Shown: piece after piece, positions 9,478 to 22,255 of the stretch
Layout of the letters: every line of letters starts with the position of its first letter
Position numbering within the stretch: position 1 is the stretch's first letter
Source of the DNA: Begonia masoniana
Lineage: Eukaryota > Streptophyta > Magnoliopsida > Cucurbitales > Begoniaceae
Direction: 5' to 3'
Length of the DNA stretch: 64,000 nt
NCBI GenBank assembly: GCA_022432975.1
Contig: CM039512.1
Coordinates: 40,603,086-40,667,085, forward strand
Notes under the pieces: model-generated
The model's database searches: none
Told to the model about the DNA's origin: nothing
Seen by the model: only the letters and a program-made list of their open reading frames with translations
Made by a program: the position numbers and the translations under genes

Positions 9478-11286
9478 ATGAATGGGATCATCTGAGGTAA
9501 CCATCCCACTTGTAGAATTCGGATCATCAGCATTTTTTGGAATAATTTCTGGGACACCCTCTGTGACATCCGGTGGAACACCAGATGTATTTGCATCTGC
9601 AGCCGACTTGTCCTTTGGATTTGAGGCATCCATGTGTGGATTTTTCATGTAGATATCATTTAGTAGTACAGAGATTACAAATTTCTGTTTTTTAAGAAAA
9701 AAAAATTTGATTGTTTATCGATTTTGACATATCTACTAAAAATTTAACATACCTAGCTAATAGAGCAGAGTCAGTTCTTGTTTCATATATAGGTAGTCCT
9801 TCTAGAAAACCTTCAAGATCATTTATGTGCTCCCTCATTCGAAGTTTGTAGCTAATACGAATTTCTTCTTTATCCACATACAACACTTCATTCTCTCTTA
9901 TAATAGATTGTTGAGAAGACAAAACACCATATATAAGACTAGAAAATGGAAGAGCAACCTTTCATTTTTGCCATCCTCATGCTTCATTATTTGATCAAAT
10001 AAATGTTTCCCAAGGTCGAAAGAAATTGAATTTTTAAATTTAAATAGTAAAGCGACCATTGCCTTATTCACACCAGTTCCGTGGGATGTCAGCATCTAGC
10101 TCCTCATGGCAACCTTATCAAGAATTCCATACTTTATTGTGAGCAGTGATGCTGGAAAGTCTTTACCATTGGGCCAGATTCATCTAACACCCCCAATGAC
10201 ATCGAAAATGATTTTATTGTAATTAGGCACAAAGTTTTCAGACTCAGACATATTACAACACAAATATTCATTAATCACAGAGGGAGAAAAATTAAAAGTA
10301 TTTTCTCTAACATATACTCGGCTATAACTAGAATGAGAAGGATTTTTCACATCTAGATCCAGATTGCAGTAAAATTCCTGAATAATTTTCCAAACGAATG
10401 CATTTATGTCTCTGAGGGTTTTCTCTGGACCTATACTCATAAGATGGTATATTATGGCTTCACATTGAGTAAAATTACCTTCGTTTATCTTTCTCTTAGG
10501 CCAAATATGTCTTTTAGAAAAACTAGACCAACGGCTAACATGAAGTCTAGATTTAAAATATTCAATAGAAAATTTATCAGAAGACTTACTGGTGTTGGTG
10601 CTTGACTCAACCCTAGTGGTAGTTTTGGAGCGAGTAGAGTCTTTTATTGTTGGACTTATGCTGGACTTCTGCCTTTTGGATTTTAGAGTTTTGGAGGGAC
10701 TTGATTGTGGGGTCTTGACAGCAGTAGGCTTTTGAATCTTTGCAACAGAGGGCCTTGACGATTTTGGAGCAATGGACTTTGTGGATTTGAGTGCAGAGGA
10801 CTTAGAGATCTTGGGAGCAGCTAACCTTGAGGATTTTCTTATAGAAATCGACCGAAGGTTCCGGGTCGATTTCTTTGAAGTTTTTTAATGAGTTCATCTT
10901 CATTATCTGTATCAAGTTCAATGACGTCTTCTTGCAGCCAAGAGCTATTAGAGGAAGTTTCTTTTTCAACTCTCGGCCGTTTTCCCTTTGAAGCCGAAGT
11001 GAGTTTGGATCCTCTAGGGGCCTTTGGAGGCACTGAACTTGTTTTAAATCTATCTGAACTTGCTTTTTGAAATTTTTGTTTAATCCCTGAAGCGTCTATC
11101 TGTCGGATGGGAACTGCATCTTTTGTAATTTTTGAGGTTTCCCTTTCGTAAACAGAGGGATTTCCCGACGGTGAAAGCGACGAATAAACCACCATTGCCG
11201 ATTCTGAGCTCGACTACTTCTCTGAGATAGGCACTGGAAAACTGCCTGTGAACTAGTCATCGGAAACTTCTTCAATAATTACCATT
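9478..11286 (-). pseudogene. Envelope-like ORF of SIRE-type copia element, broken
   Basis: Between the end of RNase H and the 3' LTR the minus strand carries coding fragments in several frames: 11195-10839 (Ser/Lys rich with a basic KGKRPR stretch), 10440-10180, 10095-9898 and 9922-9692. The 10440 fragment holds a VRENTFNFSPSVINEYL segment of the kind seen in the envelope-like or plant-transposon-protein ORFs of SIRE elements. The likely last stop is near 9478, after an acidic Pro-rich tail. Frames shift and stop repeatedly. The family name is from memory of this domain; its function, including any envelope role, is unproven. No clear signal peptide or membrane span is visible in the fragments. 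Confidence 0.6.
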
Positions 11287-11782
11287 GCAAAGAGAAACAG
11301 TAGAAAGCCCTAGATTGCCGATTGTAGAAGGAGAAGAAGAAAGAGAGTATTCTGGAAAATTTTTTAAACTTGGAATATGTCAATCAATTCTCATAAAGAA
11401 CCATCAAATCTTAGAAATAATAAAAATCACAAATTTTTAGGAAATTTTCAAAAAATAAATCCGAAATCTACATAATTTCCATAAAATACATAATCTCTCA
11501 TGTATCCTTTGAAAAAATAATTCTGATCTCTACAAGATGGGAAATATACCCAATAGAATAATGTTGCTCCAATCTTCATCGAATATAAACTTCTGATTTT
11601 TCATAATGACAACATAATTTCTCATGTCACATACGGTGTTTTTCCATAAATAACATAAAAAAGGATCACTTTCTGCAGGGGGTGGCACAGTAGGTTGCCA
11701 AAAATAAAAAATAAAAACAAATTCCTAATGCAAGTGAAGACTTTTTAAAAATAAAAAAATAGAACAATCATTGAGCAACTTA

Positions 11783-13190
11783 CATAATGCAGAGGCCTAG
11801 GGCAGACCTCAGCTCTTCAAACCTTCCACCATCCAACGCCTTGGTGAAAATATCAGTAATTTGTTTTTTGGTCACCATATGTTCCAAATTAATAATTTTA
11901 TCCTCCACAAGGATCAAATAAAATGATGTCGTATATCAATATGCTTTATCCAAGAATGCTGAACAGGATTTTTAAAAATATTGATAGCACTCAAATTATC
12001 ACAATAGAGTGTCATGACATCCTCTATGACATCGTAGTCTTTCATCATTTGTTTCATCGAAAAAAGCTGAGTATAGCTGCTACCTGCTGCAATATATTCT
12101 GCCTCGGCAGTAGACAGAGAAATAGAATTTTGCTTCTTGCTGAACCAGGACACCAAGTTGTGTCCCACATAAAAACATCCTCCATAAGTGTTTTTTCGAT
12201 CATCAGAACTTCCTGCCCAGTTAGTATCACAATAACCCACCAGATTTGCATTAGTGTCGAATGAATACCAAATACCATAGTCGGTTGTTCTGCTAACATA
12301 TTTGAGAATCTGTTTTACTGACACTAGGTGTGACTTCCTTGGATTTGCTTGAAATCGAGCGCATAAACCCACACTATAACAAATATCTGATCGGCTAGCA
12401 GTTAGATATAAGAGACTTCCAATCATACTTCTATATAAACGTGGATCAACAGCAATTCTTTTTTCATCTTTGGAGAGTTTCTCATGTGTCCCAATGGGTG
12501 TTCTACTCGGTCGTGCATTTTCAAGCTTAAACTTTTTCAATAAATTCTTGGCATATTTGGCTTGAGAAAAAAAAAATGCAATTCTTTTTTTGCTGAATTT
12601 GGAGTCCAAGGAAATAATTGAGTTCTCCTACCATACTCATTTTAAATTCTCTAGTCATTTGAGCTACAAATTCATCCACATCACCTGTGACACCGAGCCA
12701 AACACTATGTCATCAACATAAATTTGAGCGAGTAAAAACTTACATTTGTCACGGCGAACGAAAAGGGTTTTATCTACTCCCCCTCGCTCATATCTCTTTG
12801 TTAATAGATATTGCGTGAGTCGTTCATACCACGCACGAGGGGCTTGTTTTAGCCCATATAACGCCTTCTTCAATTTATAAACATACTCGGGATGATGAGG
12901 GTCTTCAAAACCCTTTGGTTGAGCAACATAAACCTCTTCATTAAGAAAACCATTGAGAAAAGCACTCTTCATATCCATTTGATATAGCTTGAACCGCATA
13001 ACACAAGCAATTGCTAATTATACGAGCAACCGGAGTGAATGATTCATCAAAATCGATTCCTTCAATTTGTGAATACCCTTGAGCAACTAGCCGAGCTTTG
13101 TTGCGAGTGATGTTGGCATGCTCATCGCTCTTGTTCTTGTAGATCCACTTAGTACCAATAACATTTACATTGGGAGGACACGGTACTAAG
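11783..13190 (-). pseudogene. pol: Copia pol fragment: RT C-terminal part and RNase H
   Basis: The minus strand continues the RT interrupted by element H, with [26 protein letters not shown] and the palm motif YVDDI in the 12999-12664 fragment. The 12609-11914 fragment has RSMIGSLLYLTASRSDI, GYCDTNWAG and the RNase H signature STAEAEY, then CDNLSAI, and after a stop the tail reaches FTKALDGGRFEELRSALG near 11790. Upstream of 12999 the frame [30 protein letters not shown] is readable at 13160-13050. Several stops and frameshifts make it inactive. This is the polymerase and RNA-degrading part of the element D polyprotein. Confidence 0.9.
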
Positions 13191-13792
13191 TGTAATGGCC
13201 CTGAACCCGGCCCGGCTCGGTGCGCTACTTTGCTAACCCAAACCGTGTTTAAAACATAATTTAAAATAATTTTTGTTAAAAATCTCTACTCTCTTAAATA
13301 TTAGTAAAAACGTGGAAACAAACAAACCCGACGTTGCTTGTTATACAAAAAAAAAAGGGGGCAGCATAACGACTGAAATTTCTAAAACCAAATCCTGAAA
13401 AAAATCAAACATTTATCAACACGTTCAGAGAAATCCCAAAACAGTTCTCAAATCACACTTACAAAATCAAACCCAATAGAACGATCAATATTTCAAACCT
13501 ACAAAATAACTAAAATCCAAGAAAACCCAAATTTTCATAAAGCACGTTCAAAGATATTTCAAAACAATTCACCACCACATTTAAAAAATCGAACCAACAA
13601 AACAGTCAAACCCTTCAAACATCCAGAATAGATAGAAAACTATACAAAATCCCAAAGTATCGAACCAAACACACCCCCGAAGATCCTGGTCGAGGCGCCC
13701 CGACAACTGCCTGCACCGGTGTGCTCCGTGAATCTCCGACTGCCCCAAATCCTTGGTTCCCTCATCAAGCTCACCTGTAACCCCGTCGTTAC

Positions 13793-14623
13793 CTACACCA
13801 TAGAACACACACACACATGTAAGCTTACGCTTAGCAAGTAGGGGAAAACAAATATATAAACGTGCACACACGGCTCTCACACAACCCACAACCCTAACAC
13901 ACATCCGAGTCTAGCTCCCAAAAATTGCACTACCCTATTCCCTAACACGCATCCGATTCTCGCTCCCAAGATGCATTTCCATCTGAGTCTTGCTCCCAAG
14001 ATGGCACTACCCTATTCTCTAACACACATCTGAGTCTCGCTCCCAAGATGCATGTCCATCTAAGTCTCGCTCCCAAGATGGCACTACCCTAATCCCTAAC
14101 ACACATCCGAGTCTCGCTCCCAAGATGCGTGTCCATCTGAGTCTCGCTCCCAAGATGGCACTACCCAATCATGTAGTACACATCTTAGTCTCGCTCCTAA
14201 GATGCGTATCCATCTGAGTCTCGATCCCAAGATGGCTCTACCCCAATCACCTATTACACATCTGAGTCTCGCTCTCAAGATGTGTCTCCCTCCGAGTCTC
14301 GCTCCCAAGAGGGCATTACCCAATTACATCTAAGTCTCGCTCCCAGGATGGCACTACACTATTCCCCTTACCTTTCAAGCTCACACAATCCCTTATGTTT
14401 CAAACTCACACTACCCCTTTTCCATTTCAAACTCACTGTTCAAAACCATAGTCAAAACTATTGTTTTTCGTAGTTCGAAACTAATAATGCATGTCACACG
14501 AATGCTTAACCAAAAACAAGACAAAGCAACAACACTAACAAACAAACAAGCAAACAAACAAACAATTCCCTACCGTTCTATGGTGTAGGCCCGAAGGCAA
14601 AACACAAGCAATCCACTACTTAC
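13793..14623 (-). other. Candidate intron inside LTR (element H 3' copy)
   Basis: On the minus strand GCCAT/GTAAGT (exon edge mutated from CCAG) and GGTGTAG/GTAACG bound 831 bases; the 5' LTR equivalent is 19336-20135. The array of CTCGCTCCCAAGATG repeats lies within. Confidence 0.38.
13915..14352 (-). repeat. Minisatellite with GAGTCTCGCTCCCAAGATG core
   Basis: Tandem, imperfect units repeat a CATCYGAGTCTCGCTCCCAAGATG core about every 25-50 bases, grouped in larger units of about 70 bases that add GGCACTACCC. The sister LTR has the same array at 19445-19865 with fewer or rearranged units. Confidence 0.88.
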
Positions 14624-17600
14624 ATGGCGTCCTAGCTCGCTGGGTTTGGCACATCACGTCACCTATATAGCTCGACCTATGAAAAACATTCAAGCTTCAT
14701 TAAAATCAAGCTTACATTCACCAATTTACTCTCAAACTCCCATTTCTAGCCTAAGCTAACTAAAACCTAACTAAACGGCCCATTAATTTGGGTTCGGTAA
14801 AAACCGACCCGAAACTTCTGACGTTCGTAACTTTCGCGTCTGTTATTGGAATCAAACGATTCCAGCGGCCACGTACTCCTCTAATAACCTAGTTTAACCT
14901 GCCAAAAGAAAATTTAAAACAAACGACCATAGCTAGGTCAAAACCCCAAAAAACAGAACCAGTTTTTACCTTAAAATATCCAAAATTTCCACTTCAATCC
15001 TATTCTACCAATTTCTTCACCAATCGATCGCCCTAACATCCAATTAACATAACCTAACAAAATCTCGAGGCTTCACACAGCAAACACTAGAAATGCCCAA
15101 ACAGGGCTTGCTATTTTTCGCCCAAATAGAGCTCTTCATGGCCAAGCGACCGTAGCCGGTCCAACGGTCGGCAAACCCATGTTGGAAGTAGCCAATTTTG
15201 GCCTGTGATCGGAGCTCAAACCAGCTCATCACCCTCGGCCACAAACAGAACTGAAAGAGGGCAAAAAAAAAAGGACTTACCGTTCGGTCAGGAGCGCGAA
15301 GACGGCTGGAAATGGCAGCTCTGGAATCGCCGACGTTGTCTGGCTGAAAAAAGTCAGAAATCGCCGGTGAACGACGCCGAACATCACTCGCGTCATCTCC
15401 CCCTCCGTTCGGGTCTTCGGTGCTCGAACGACAGAATGGCTTCGAGCCATTCTATTGTTTCTTTCAAAATATAATAATAATAATAAAACTATTTCTTATT
15501 AAAACATTGATAAAAAAATGACATTTACCATTTTGCCCCCACGTATTTTCAGCCACATCGAACTCTCATTAAATCTCGTTCTTAAATTATAAATTTTTGT
15601 AAATTGACCCTCACCCCGTACCTGGCTTAAGCTCTCCTCTGGGAATACTCGAACATAAAGTAATAAACCATTTAGTTCAAGCAAATTTATTCACTTTTAA
15701 TTACTTTACCTTTTTATTATTACTTTCCCTTCTTTTCTCTTTTACTTGATTTCTCTTTAATTAGTTGATAACCAAAACTCTAAATCATTTCCAAAACTCT
15801 AAATCATTTCCATTCTAATGTTTCCTTTCCAAATTCCAAGTGTTTAGGAAAACTCTAAGGCTCTAATTCTATAATCCTAACACATGCACTTTATAGTTTC
15901 TCTCTAACTTCTTCAATTCATCACTTTCTAACTTATTACTAACCAAAACCCTAGGTTAACGTTAAACTACCATGGCATTTCCAAAACTAGGGTTACATAC
16001 AATACAGAAATTTTCCCGGGTGTTACAACCCACCCTCCTTACAAAAATTTTGTCCTCAAAATTTGACGTACTTTAGTTATTTCTCAACTTACTCACTCTA
16101 ACACTATCCTTCTAACTTTGTGGGTTGCCACACATAATCTCAACTATCTATGCTACAGCTTAATCATTTATTGAGTGATAATTTCTACATCTCCAAGGTT
16201 TTAATTTTTCTAACTATGTAATTCCTAACTCAATTACTCCTACGTCTATAAACTTTAATTTAAGCACCCATCACCTATACTCTCAAACTCTTCTAACTAA
16301 GTTCTCAACTCTAACTTTTCCTCAAGTTCAGTTTATCTAGTTCTTTACTTTCTATTTTACATAACCCATTCAAGCCCTCAATACGTCCTCAATTTCAATT
16401 TCTCTTCTACTCTACCACCTCATTTCTAATTTATCACTCCCATTTCTTATACCTACTTACCTCGAGAAATCACGATATTTCATTAATCACTCTAACACTA
16501 TCCATGTATTTCAAGCTCTCACTACTTAAATTTATCAACTATTCTTTCAAAGTATATTATAAATTCTCAAAATTATGATCACTAAACTCAATTTATCCAA
16601 CTACTACTTCAGTCATCACCAAACACTTTCAAATTATTAGGTCTAAACAAACTCTTTCCCGACTTAACACTCAACACCCTAAATGATGTTTACACACTTC
16701 ATTTCGACCCCAAAATTTCAAATTAAAACTTTCATAATTCTCCTGAATTAACCCTACTTTAAATTCCCTCGTATAATCTTCGTGTCCTTCCTATCCAATA
16801 TCCTCAATTAGAATTTACTAATCTCCTCACTTACCTTTTTCCTATGTCTTTAAAAATCTAGAATGTAACATAGCCACTCATCTTTCCTTACATCACACAG
16901 TTTCTATTCCTTTGTCCTTACTCTAATAGTACTAGTGTTCTAATTTACATCTCACTCTTTAGCTCGTCACCTCTTAAACTTATCGATTCTAGCCTAAGCT
17001 ATTCACAAAATCACCGGTTTCAACTTCGTTACCTACGGTCGAACCTTTGAAACTTTCTAACTTAACATTATCCCTAAGTCACTCAAATGCATTTTCGTGC
17101 AAGTTCCTGTTCCTCTTATTCGAAATTCTATATCTAAAGATCTAGATCTCAAATTCTAACCTTCCCTTTTCTATAATACACGACTTCTAATTTCTTCCCA
17201 AGTTTCTTAACACTAATACAAATATCTAATTTCTCTCAGGATTCTCTTCAAAATTTACTAACTAATCTACTCTCTTTAGTCTTCCAACTCGGTTTAAATA
17301 TTCCCCTAACTCTAATTACAACAAGTCGCCCAACAACCTCCTTGTTTGCAAACTTATTGTAACACGCTTAATACCCTTAATCTCTTTATCCCAATTCCTA
17401 CTGGTTACCTTTCTATGATATATACTCACTTTTCTAAACCTCATAACATCCTCTTAATGCAAGAGGCTAGTTTTTTCTTTAATTAACCTAGGCATCTAAG
17501 TTTCTAAGTTATTCTAAACCTTTATACTTTCGGCTCCACAATCCTAGGTCGAGTAACACCAAAAACACGACACGTCCACTCCTTATTGACAACTTTAATT

Positions 17601-18582
17601 CTTATTGCCACATTCATGACTCGACTCTTACTCTCAATAATTCTACTCTCAAGCATTCATCGAGAATTGTCAACTCTCTATGACTCTAGTTTGGGTCATT
17701 CTAACTATACTTCTTAACAATAGTCCCTACTATTGTTAACCTCACTTAATTTGACAATCAATCAAACTTACAACTTCTTTTAATTTAGTCTAGGCTTTGC
17801 ATAAAGTTCATTAGAATTTCCCGCACCGAATACCGATTATTATCTCAAATTCTCAAAATCCCCTTAACAATTTACTTAAGCTAGACACTCAAATACAATC
17901 TACATTTAAATACTTCTAACTCTACATAATTCTAAAGTATACCACTTTTACATCTACACACGTCCTCATAATTATAGTAATGGCATTATGACGGTCTAAG
18001 GTGTCTCCCAATAATTTCGTTCTCAATTTCAAACTTCTATCTGGTTCATCGTATCCTAGTACTTCCTAGTACTCCCAAGGGTTTACTAACTAGGCCCCAA
18101 GTCTATCTATTCCAATCTTATCTCACATAAGATGTAACTCTCTAAGGGAAACAAATCCTATGTGTATCATCATTACAATCACCAGGGTTACTCAATTTTT
18201 TTTTATGCCTAGCTCCCTCATTCTAAGGTCTGTCTCGCCTTGCATTCAACCTACCATGTCCTCACCCATTTAATACTAGGACACAACTCACACTTTTCCT
18301 AGCAACTATCACTTCTACTCAGGCTAACGTTTATACTGAACTCGGGTCGACCATACCTCTTTTTCTCACATTCTTAGGTTATCAGTCTAACATTCCCATC
18401 CTAAGATTCTCTAATCTCTCTATGCTCAATTCTACTTCTATCTATTCTATGGATTGTACCTTGTCCATTTTGCTTTTTCAATAAATTTCTAGCTATTCAA
18501 ACTATCAGTTCACTACATCTATAAGTTGGCTCATGGGATCCACCGAGGTTGTCCCGGTACTCTCGATATTTTCGTTCTAATC

Positions 18583-18641
18583 CTGAACAAGGCTAAACAA
18601 TCTAATCTCAACTAACTAACTAAAGGTAAATAAATACGTAC
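18583..18641 (-). other. Candidate 59-nt leader intron (mutated donor)
   Basis: On the minus strand GACT/GTACGT and TTGTTCAG/GATTAG bound 59 bases between the primer site and where gag would start. Element C has the same arrangement with a perfect GTAAGT donor (62606-62671). In H the donor has one change and no gag follows. Confidence 0.35.
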
Positions 18642-18714
18642 AGTCGGTGAAGCACGTTGCACGGCGGCCGGCATTGTTGGGTAATCATTTGAACGAATCG
18701 ACCATTTTTTTTTT

Positions 18715-18726
18715 GCTCTGATACCA
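18715..18726 (-). other. Primer-binding site of element H
   Basis: TGGTATCAGAGC on the minus strand, three bases from the 5' LTR, is complementary to the 3' end of plant initiator methionine tRNA. Confidence 0.92.
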
Positions 18727-19335
18727 TCTTGTAACACCCCCGAACCCGGCCCGGCTCGGCTCGGTGTGCTACTTTGCTAACCCAAACCGTGTTTAAAACA
18801 TAATTTAAAATAATTTTTGTTAAAAACCTCTACTCTCTTAAATATTAGTAAAAACGTGGAAACAAACGAAGCCGACGTTGCTTGTTATACAAAAAAAAAA
18901 CAGGCAGCATAACAACTGAATTTTCTAAAACCAAATCCTGAAAAAAATCAAAAATTTATCAACACGTTCAGAGAAATCCCAAAACAGTTCTCAAATCACA
19001 CTTACAAAATCAAACCCAACAGAACGATCAATATTTCAAACCTACAAAATAACTAAAATCCAAGAAAACCCAAATTTTCATAAAGCACGTTCAAAGAGAT
19101 TTCAAAACTATTCACCACCACATTTAAAAAATCGAACCAACAAAACAGTCAAACCCTTCAAACATCCAGAATAGATAGAAAACTATACAAAATCTCAAAG
19201 TACCGAACCAAACACACCCCCGAAGATCCTGGTCGAGGCGCCCCGACAACTGCCTGCACCAGTGTGCTTCGTGAATCTCCAACTGCCCAAAATCCTTGGT
19301 TCCCTCATCAAGCTCACCTGTAACCGCGTCGTTAC

Positions 19336-20135
19336 CTACACCATAGAACACGCACACACACGTAAGTTTACGCTTGGCAAGTAGGGAAAAACAAATATAT
19401 AAACGTGCACACACGACTCTCACACAACCCACAACCCTAACACACATCCGAGTCTAGCTCCCAAAATGGCACTACCCTATTTCCTAACACGCATCCGAGT
19501 CTCGCTCCCAAGATGCATTTCAATCTGAGTCTCGCTCCAAAGATGGCACTACCCTAATCCCTAACACATATCCGAGTCTCGCTCCCAAGATGCATGTCCA
19601 TCTAAGTCTCGCTCCCAAGATGGCACTACCCTAATCCCTAACACACATCCGAGTCTCGCTCCCAAGATGGCACTACCCAATCACGTTGTACACATCTGAT
19701 TCTCGCTCCCAAGATGCGTATCCATCCGAGTCTCGCTCCCAAAATGGCTCTACCCCAATCACCTATTACACATCTGAGTCTCGCTCCCAAGAAGGCACTA
19801 CCCAATCACATCTGAGTCTCGCTCCCAAGATGCTTCTCCATCTGAGTCTCGCTCCCAGGATGGCACTACACTATTCCCCTTACCTTTCAAGCTCACACAA
19901 TCCCTTATGTTTTAAACTCACAATACCCCTTTTTCATTTCAAACTCACCGTTAAAAACCATACTCAAAACTAGTGTTTTTCGCAGTTCGAAACCAATAAT
20001 TCATGTCACACAAATGCTTAACCAAAAACAAGACAAAGCAACCACACTAACAAACAAACAAGCAAACAAACAAACAATTCCCAACCATTCCATGGTGTAG
20101 GCCCGATGGCAAAACACAAGCAATCCACTACTTAC
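19336..20135 (-). other. Candidate intron inside LTR (element H 5' copy)
   Basis: On the minus strand GCCAG/GTAAGT and GGTGTAG/GTAACG bound 800 bases, with CTTGCCAAGCG before the acceptor where the other families have CTTACTAAGC. The minisatellite at 19445-19865 is inside. Confidence 0.42.
19445..19865 (-). repeat. Minisatellite with GAGTCTCGCTCCCAAGATG core
   Basis: Same repeat as at 13915-14352, sister LTR. Unit number and order differ between the two, as expected of a fast-changing array. Confidence 0.88.
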
Positions 20136-21506
20136 CTGGCGTCCTAGCTCGTTGGGTTTGGTACATCACGTCACCTATGGCTCGACCTATGACAAACATT
20201 CAAGCTTCATTAAAATTAAGCTTACATTCACCAATTTACTCTCAAACTACCATTTCTAGTCTAAGCCAACTAAAACCTAACTAAACGGCCCATTAATTTG
20301 GGTTTAGTAAAAATCGACCCGAAACTTCGGACGTGCGTAACTTTCGCGTCTGTTATCGGAATCAAACGATTCCAGCAGCCATGTACTCCTCTAATAACCT
20401 AGTTTAACCTGCCAAAAAGAAATTTAAAAAAAACGACCATAGCTAGGTCAAAAACCCCCAAAAACAGAACCGGTTTTCACCCTAAAATATCCAAAATTTC
20501 CACTTCAATCCTATTCTACCAATTTCTTCACCAATCGATCACCCTAACATCCAATTAACATAACCTAACAAAATCTCAAGGCTTCACACAGAAAACACTC
20601 GAAATGCCTAAACATGGCTTGCTATTTTTTGCCCAAATAGAGCTCTTCATGGCCAAGCGATCGTAGCTGGTCCAAGGGTCGGCAAATCCACACCGAAAGC
20701 AGCCAATTTTGGCCGGTGATCGGAGCTCCAACCAGCTCGTCACCCTCGACCACGAACAGAACCGAAAGAGGGCAAAAAAAAAGGGAATTACCGTTTGGTC
20801 AGGCACGCGAAGACGGCTGGAAATGGCAGCCTGGAATCGCCGACGTTTTCTGGCCGAAAAACGTCAAAAATTGCCGGTGAACCGCGCCGAACATCACTCG
20901 CGTCGCCTCCCCCTCCGTTCGGGTATTCGGTGCTCGAACGACAAAATGGCTTCGAGCGATTCTGTTGTTTCTTTGAAAAAAAAATAATAATCATAAAACT
21001 ATTTCTTATTAAAACATTAATAAAAAATGACATTAACCCTTTATTTTCGGCCACATAGAACTCTCGTTAAATCTCGTTCTTAAATTATAAATTTTCGTAA
21101 ATTGACCCTCACCCCATACCCGGCTTAAGCTCTCCACTGAGAATACCCGAACATAAAGTAATAAACCGTTTAGTTCAAGCAAATTTATTCACTTTTAATT
21201 ACTTTACCTTTTTATTATTACTTTCCCTTGTTTTCTCTTTTACTTGATTTCTCTTTAATTACTTCATAACCAAAACTCTAAATCATTTCCATTCTAATGT
21301 TTCCTTTCCAAATTCCAAGTGTTTAGGAAAACTCTAAGGCTCTATTTCTATAATCCTAACACATGCACTTTATAGTTTCTCTCTAACTTCTTCAATTCAT
21401 CACTTTCTAACTTATTACTAACCAAAACCCTAGGTTAATGTTAAACTACCATGGCATTTCCTAAACTAGGGTTACATACAATACAGAAATTTTCTCGAGT
21501 GTTACA

Positions 21507-22255
21507 TTAAGTCCCAAACTTGATTTCAGGAAAATTGACCAAGTTCTTCTTTCATAACTCCTATCCAGTATTCATCTAGTAATGCTTCTTTTACATTCTT
21601 AGGCTCGATGGTTGATGTAAAGCAAGCCATTTGAATCATGTCTCGATAATTCACTTTCGGCTTATCTCTGATTTGTATAACATCATTCAGACCACCAATA
21701 ATCTCATCTGTAGGATGATTCTTTTGAACACGTGTGGATGGTTGCCTGTTGTGTGAAGTAGTCACCTCCGCTTCATCAATTGTCTTAGTCTGATCTGTGA
21801 CACCGCTTGAGACACCATCTGTGACACCGGTTGGAACACTAGTCCCTTCGTTATTTGAAATCTGGTTTGTATGGATTATATGTTGTGTCTAGAGAGTTGT
21901 CTATTTGAACATTTGTAGATTTGATGACAGTTCGAGTTCTTTTGTTGTAAACTCGATAAGCACGACTATTTGTATCATAACCGAGAAAGATAGCCTCATA
22001 ACTCTTGGGATCAAGTTTCCCCTTATGTTCCCTATCATTCAACACAAAGTAAATGCTGGCAAACGAATGAAAATAATTAAGATTTGGAGTTTTACCTTTC
22101 CATATCTCATAGGGTGTCATAGAAGTTTTTCCTCGGAGATACACCCGATTTATGATATAACAGATGGTATTCATAGCTTCAACCCAGAATTTTTGAGGAA
22201 CATCCCTTTCGTGTAACATTACTCGAGTCATCTCTGCCAATGTATGGTTCTCTCT
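21507..22255 (-). pseudogene. pol: Copia pol fragment: integrase C-terminal part and start of RT
   Basis: The 22240-21851 fragment shows the copia integrase tail (LHERDVPQKFWVEAMNT, MTPYEIWKGKTPN, FLGYDTNSRAYRVYN). The 21765-21526 fragment shows the conserved lead-in to RT (EPKNVKEALLDEYWIGVMKEEL). It is cut at 21506 by element H, and the same protein resumes at 13190. A TAA at about 22253-22255 separates it from the core and falls where the catalytic Glu of the integrase is expected. Confidence 0.88.

Larger units (their letters stand above)
13191..16027 (-). repeat. 3' LTR of element H (2837 bp)
   Basis: On plus it runs from TGTAATGGCCCTGAACCC (first bases mutated against TGTAACACCCCCGAACCC at 18730) to CCCGGGTGTTACA. 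On the minus strand it is preceded by GTAAGGAGGGTGGGT, the polypurine tract. The short reading frames in it are not conserved as proteins. Confidence 0.92.
16028..18729 (-). other. Non-coding interior of element H
   Basis: No frame of meaningful length and no gag, protease, RT or integrase motif was seen. The sequence is rich in short pyrimidine words on plus. Its ends are functional: a polypurine tract next to 16027 and a primer site next to 18730. Sections near 16860-16920 resemble element C at 59820-59885, and 16028-16075 resembles 44695-44740, so it shares ancestry with C's non-coding region. Confidence 0.8.
13191..21506 (-). mobile_element. Element H: non-autonomous LTR element (LARD-like) inside copia RT
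   Basis: Two similar long LTRs (13191-16027 and 18730-21506) flank 2.7 kb without coding capacity. The primer site for tRNA-iMet and a polypurine tract are intact in position. Near-identical 5-bp flanks CTAAG and TTAAG mark the insertion, and the copia frame reads on across the two sides. Its LTR and PBS-proximal leader match element C, which still has gag, so H looks like a coding-free derivative that would depend on a partner's proteins. Confidence 0.9.
18730..21506 (-). repeat. 5' LTR of element H (2777 bp)
   Basis: Ends are TGTAACACCCCCGAACCC and CTCGAGTGTTACA on plus. It closely matches 13191-16027 along its length with small indels, mostly in the minisatellite, which suggests a fairly recent insertion. 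It is followed by TTAAG and then the copia frame. Confidence 0.92.

Noticed and set aside
14096..15684. Short frames in the H LTRs (also 19124-21058 and 37224-37685)
   Set aside because: The frames overlap on both strands, lie in LTR or minisatellite sequence and carry no known domain; similarity between copies is explained by the LTR duplication.
18715..18726. tRNA-like words (also 25029, 29820, 62739)
   Set aside because: Only the 12-base primer-binding sites are present, not tRNA genes.
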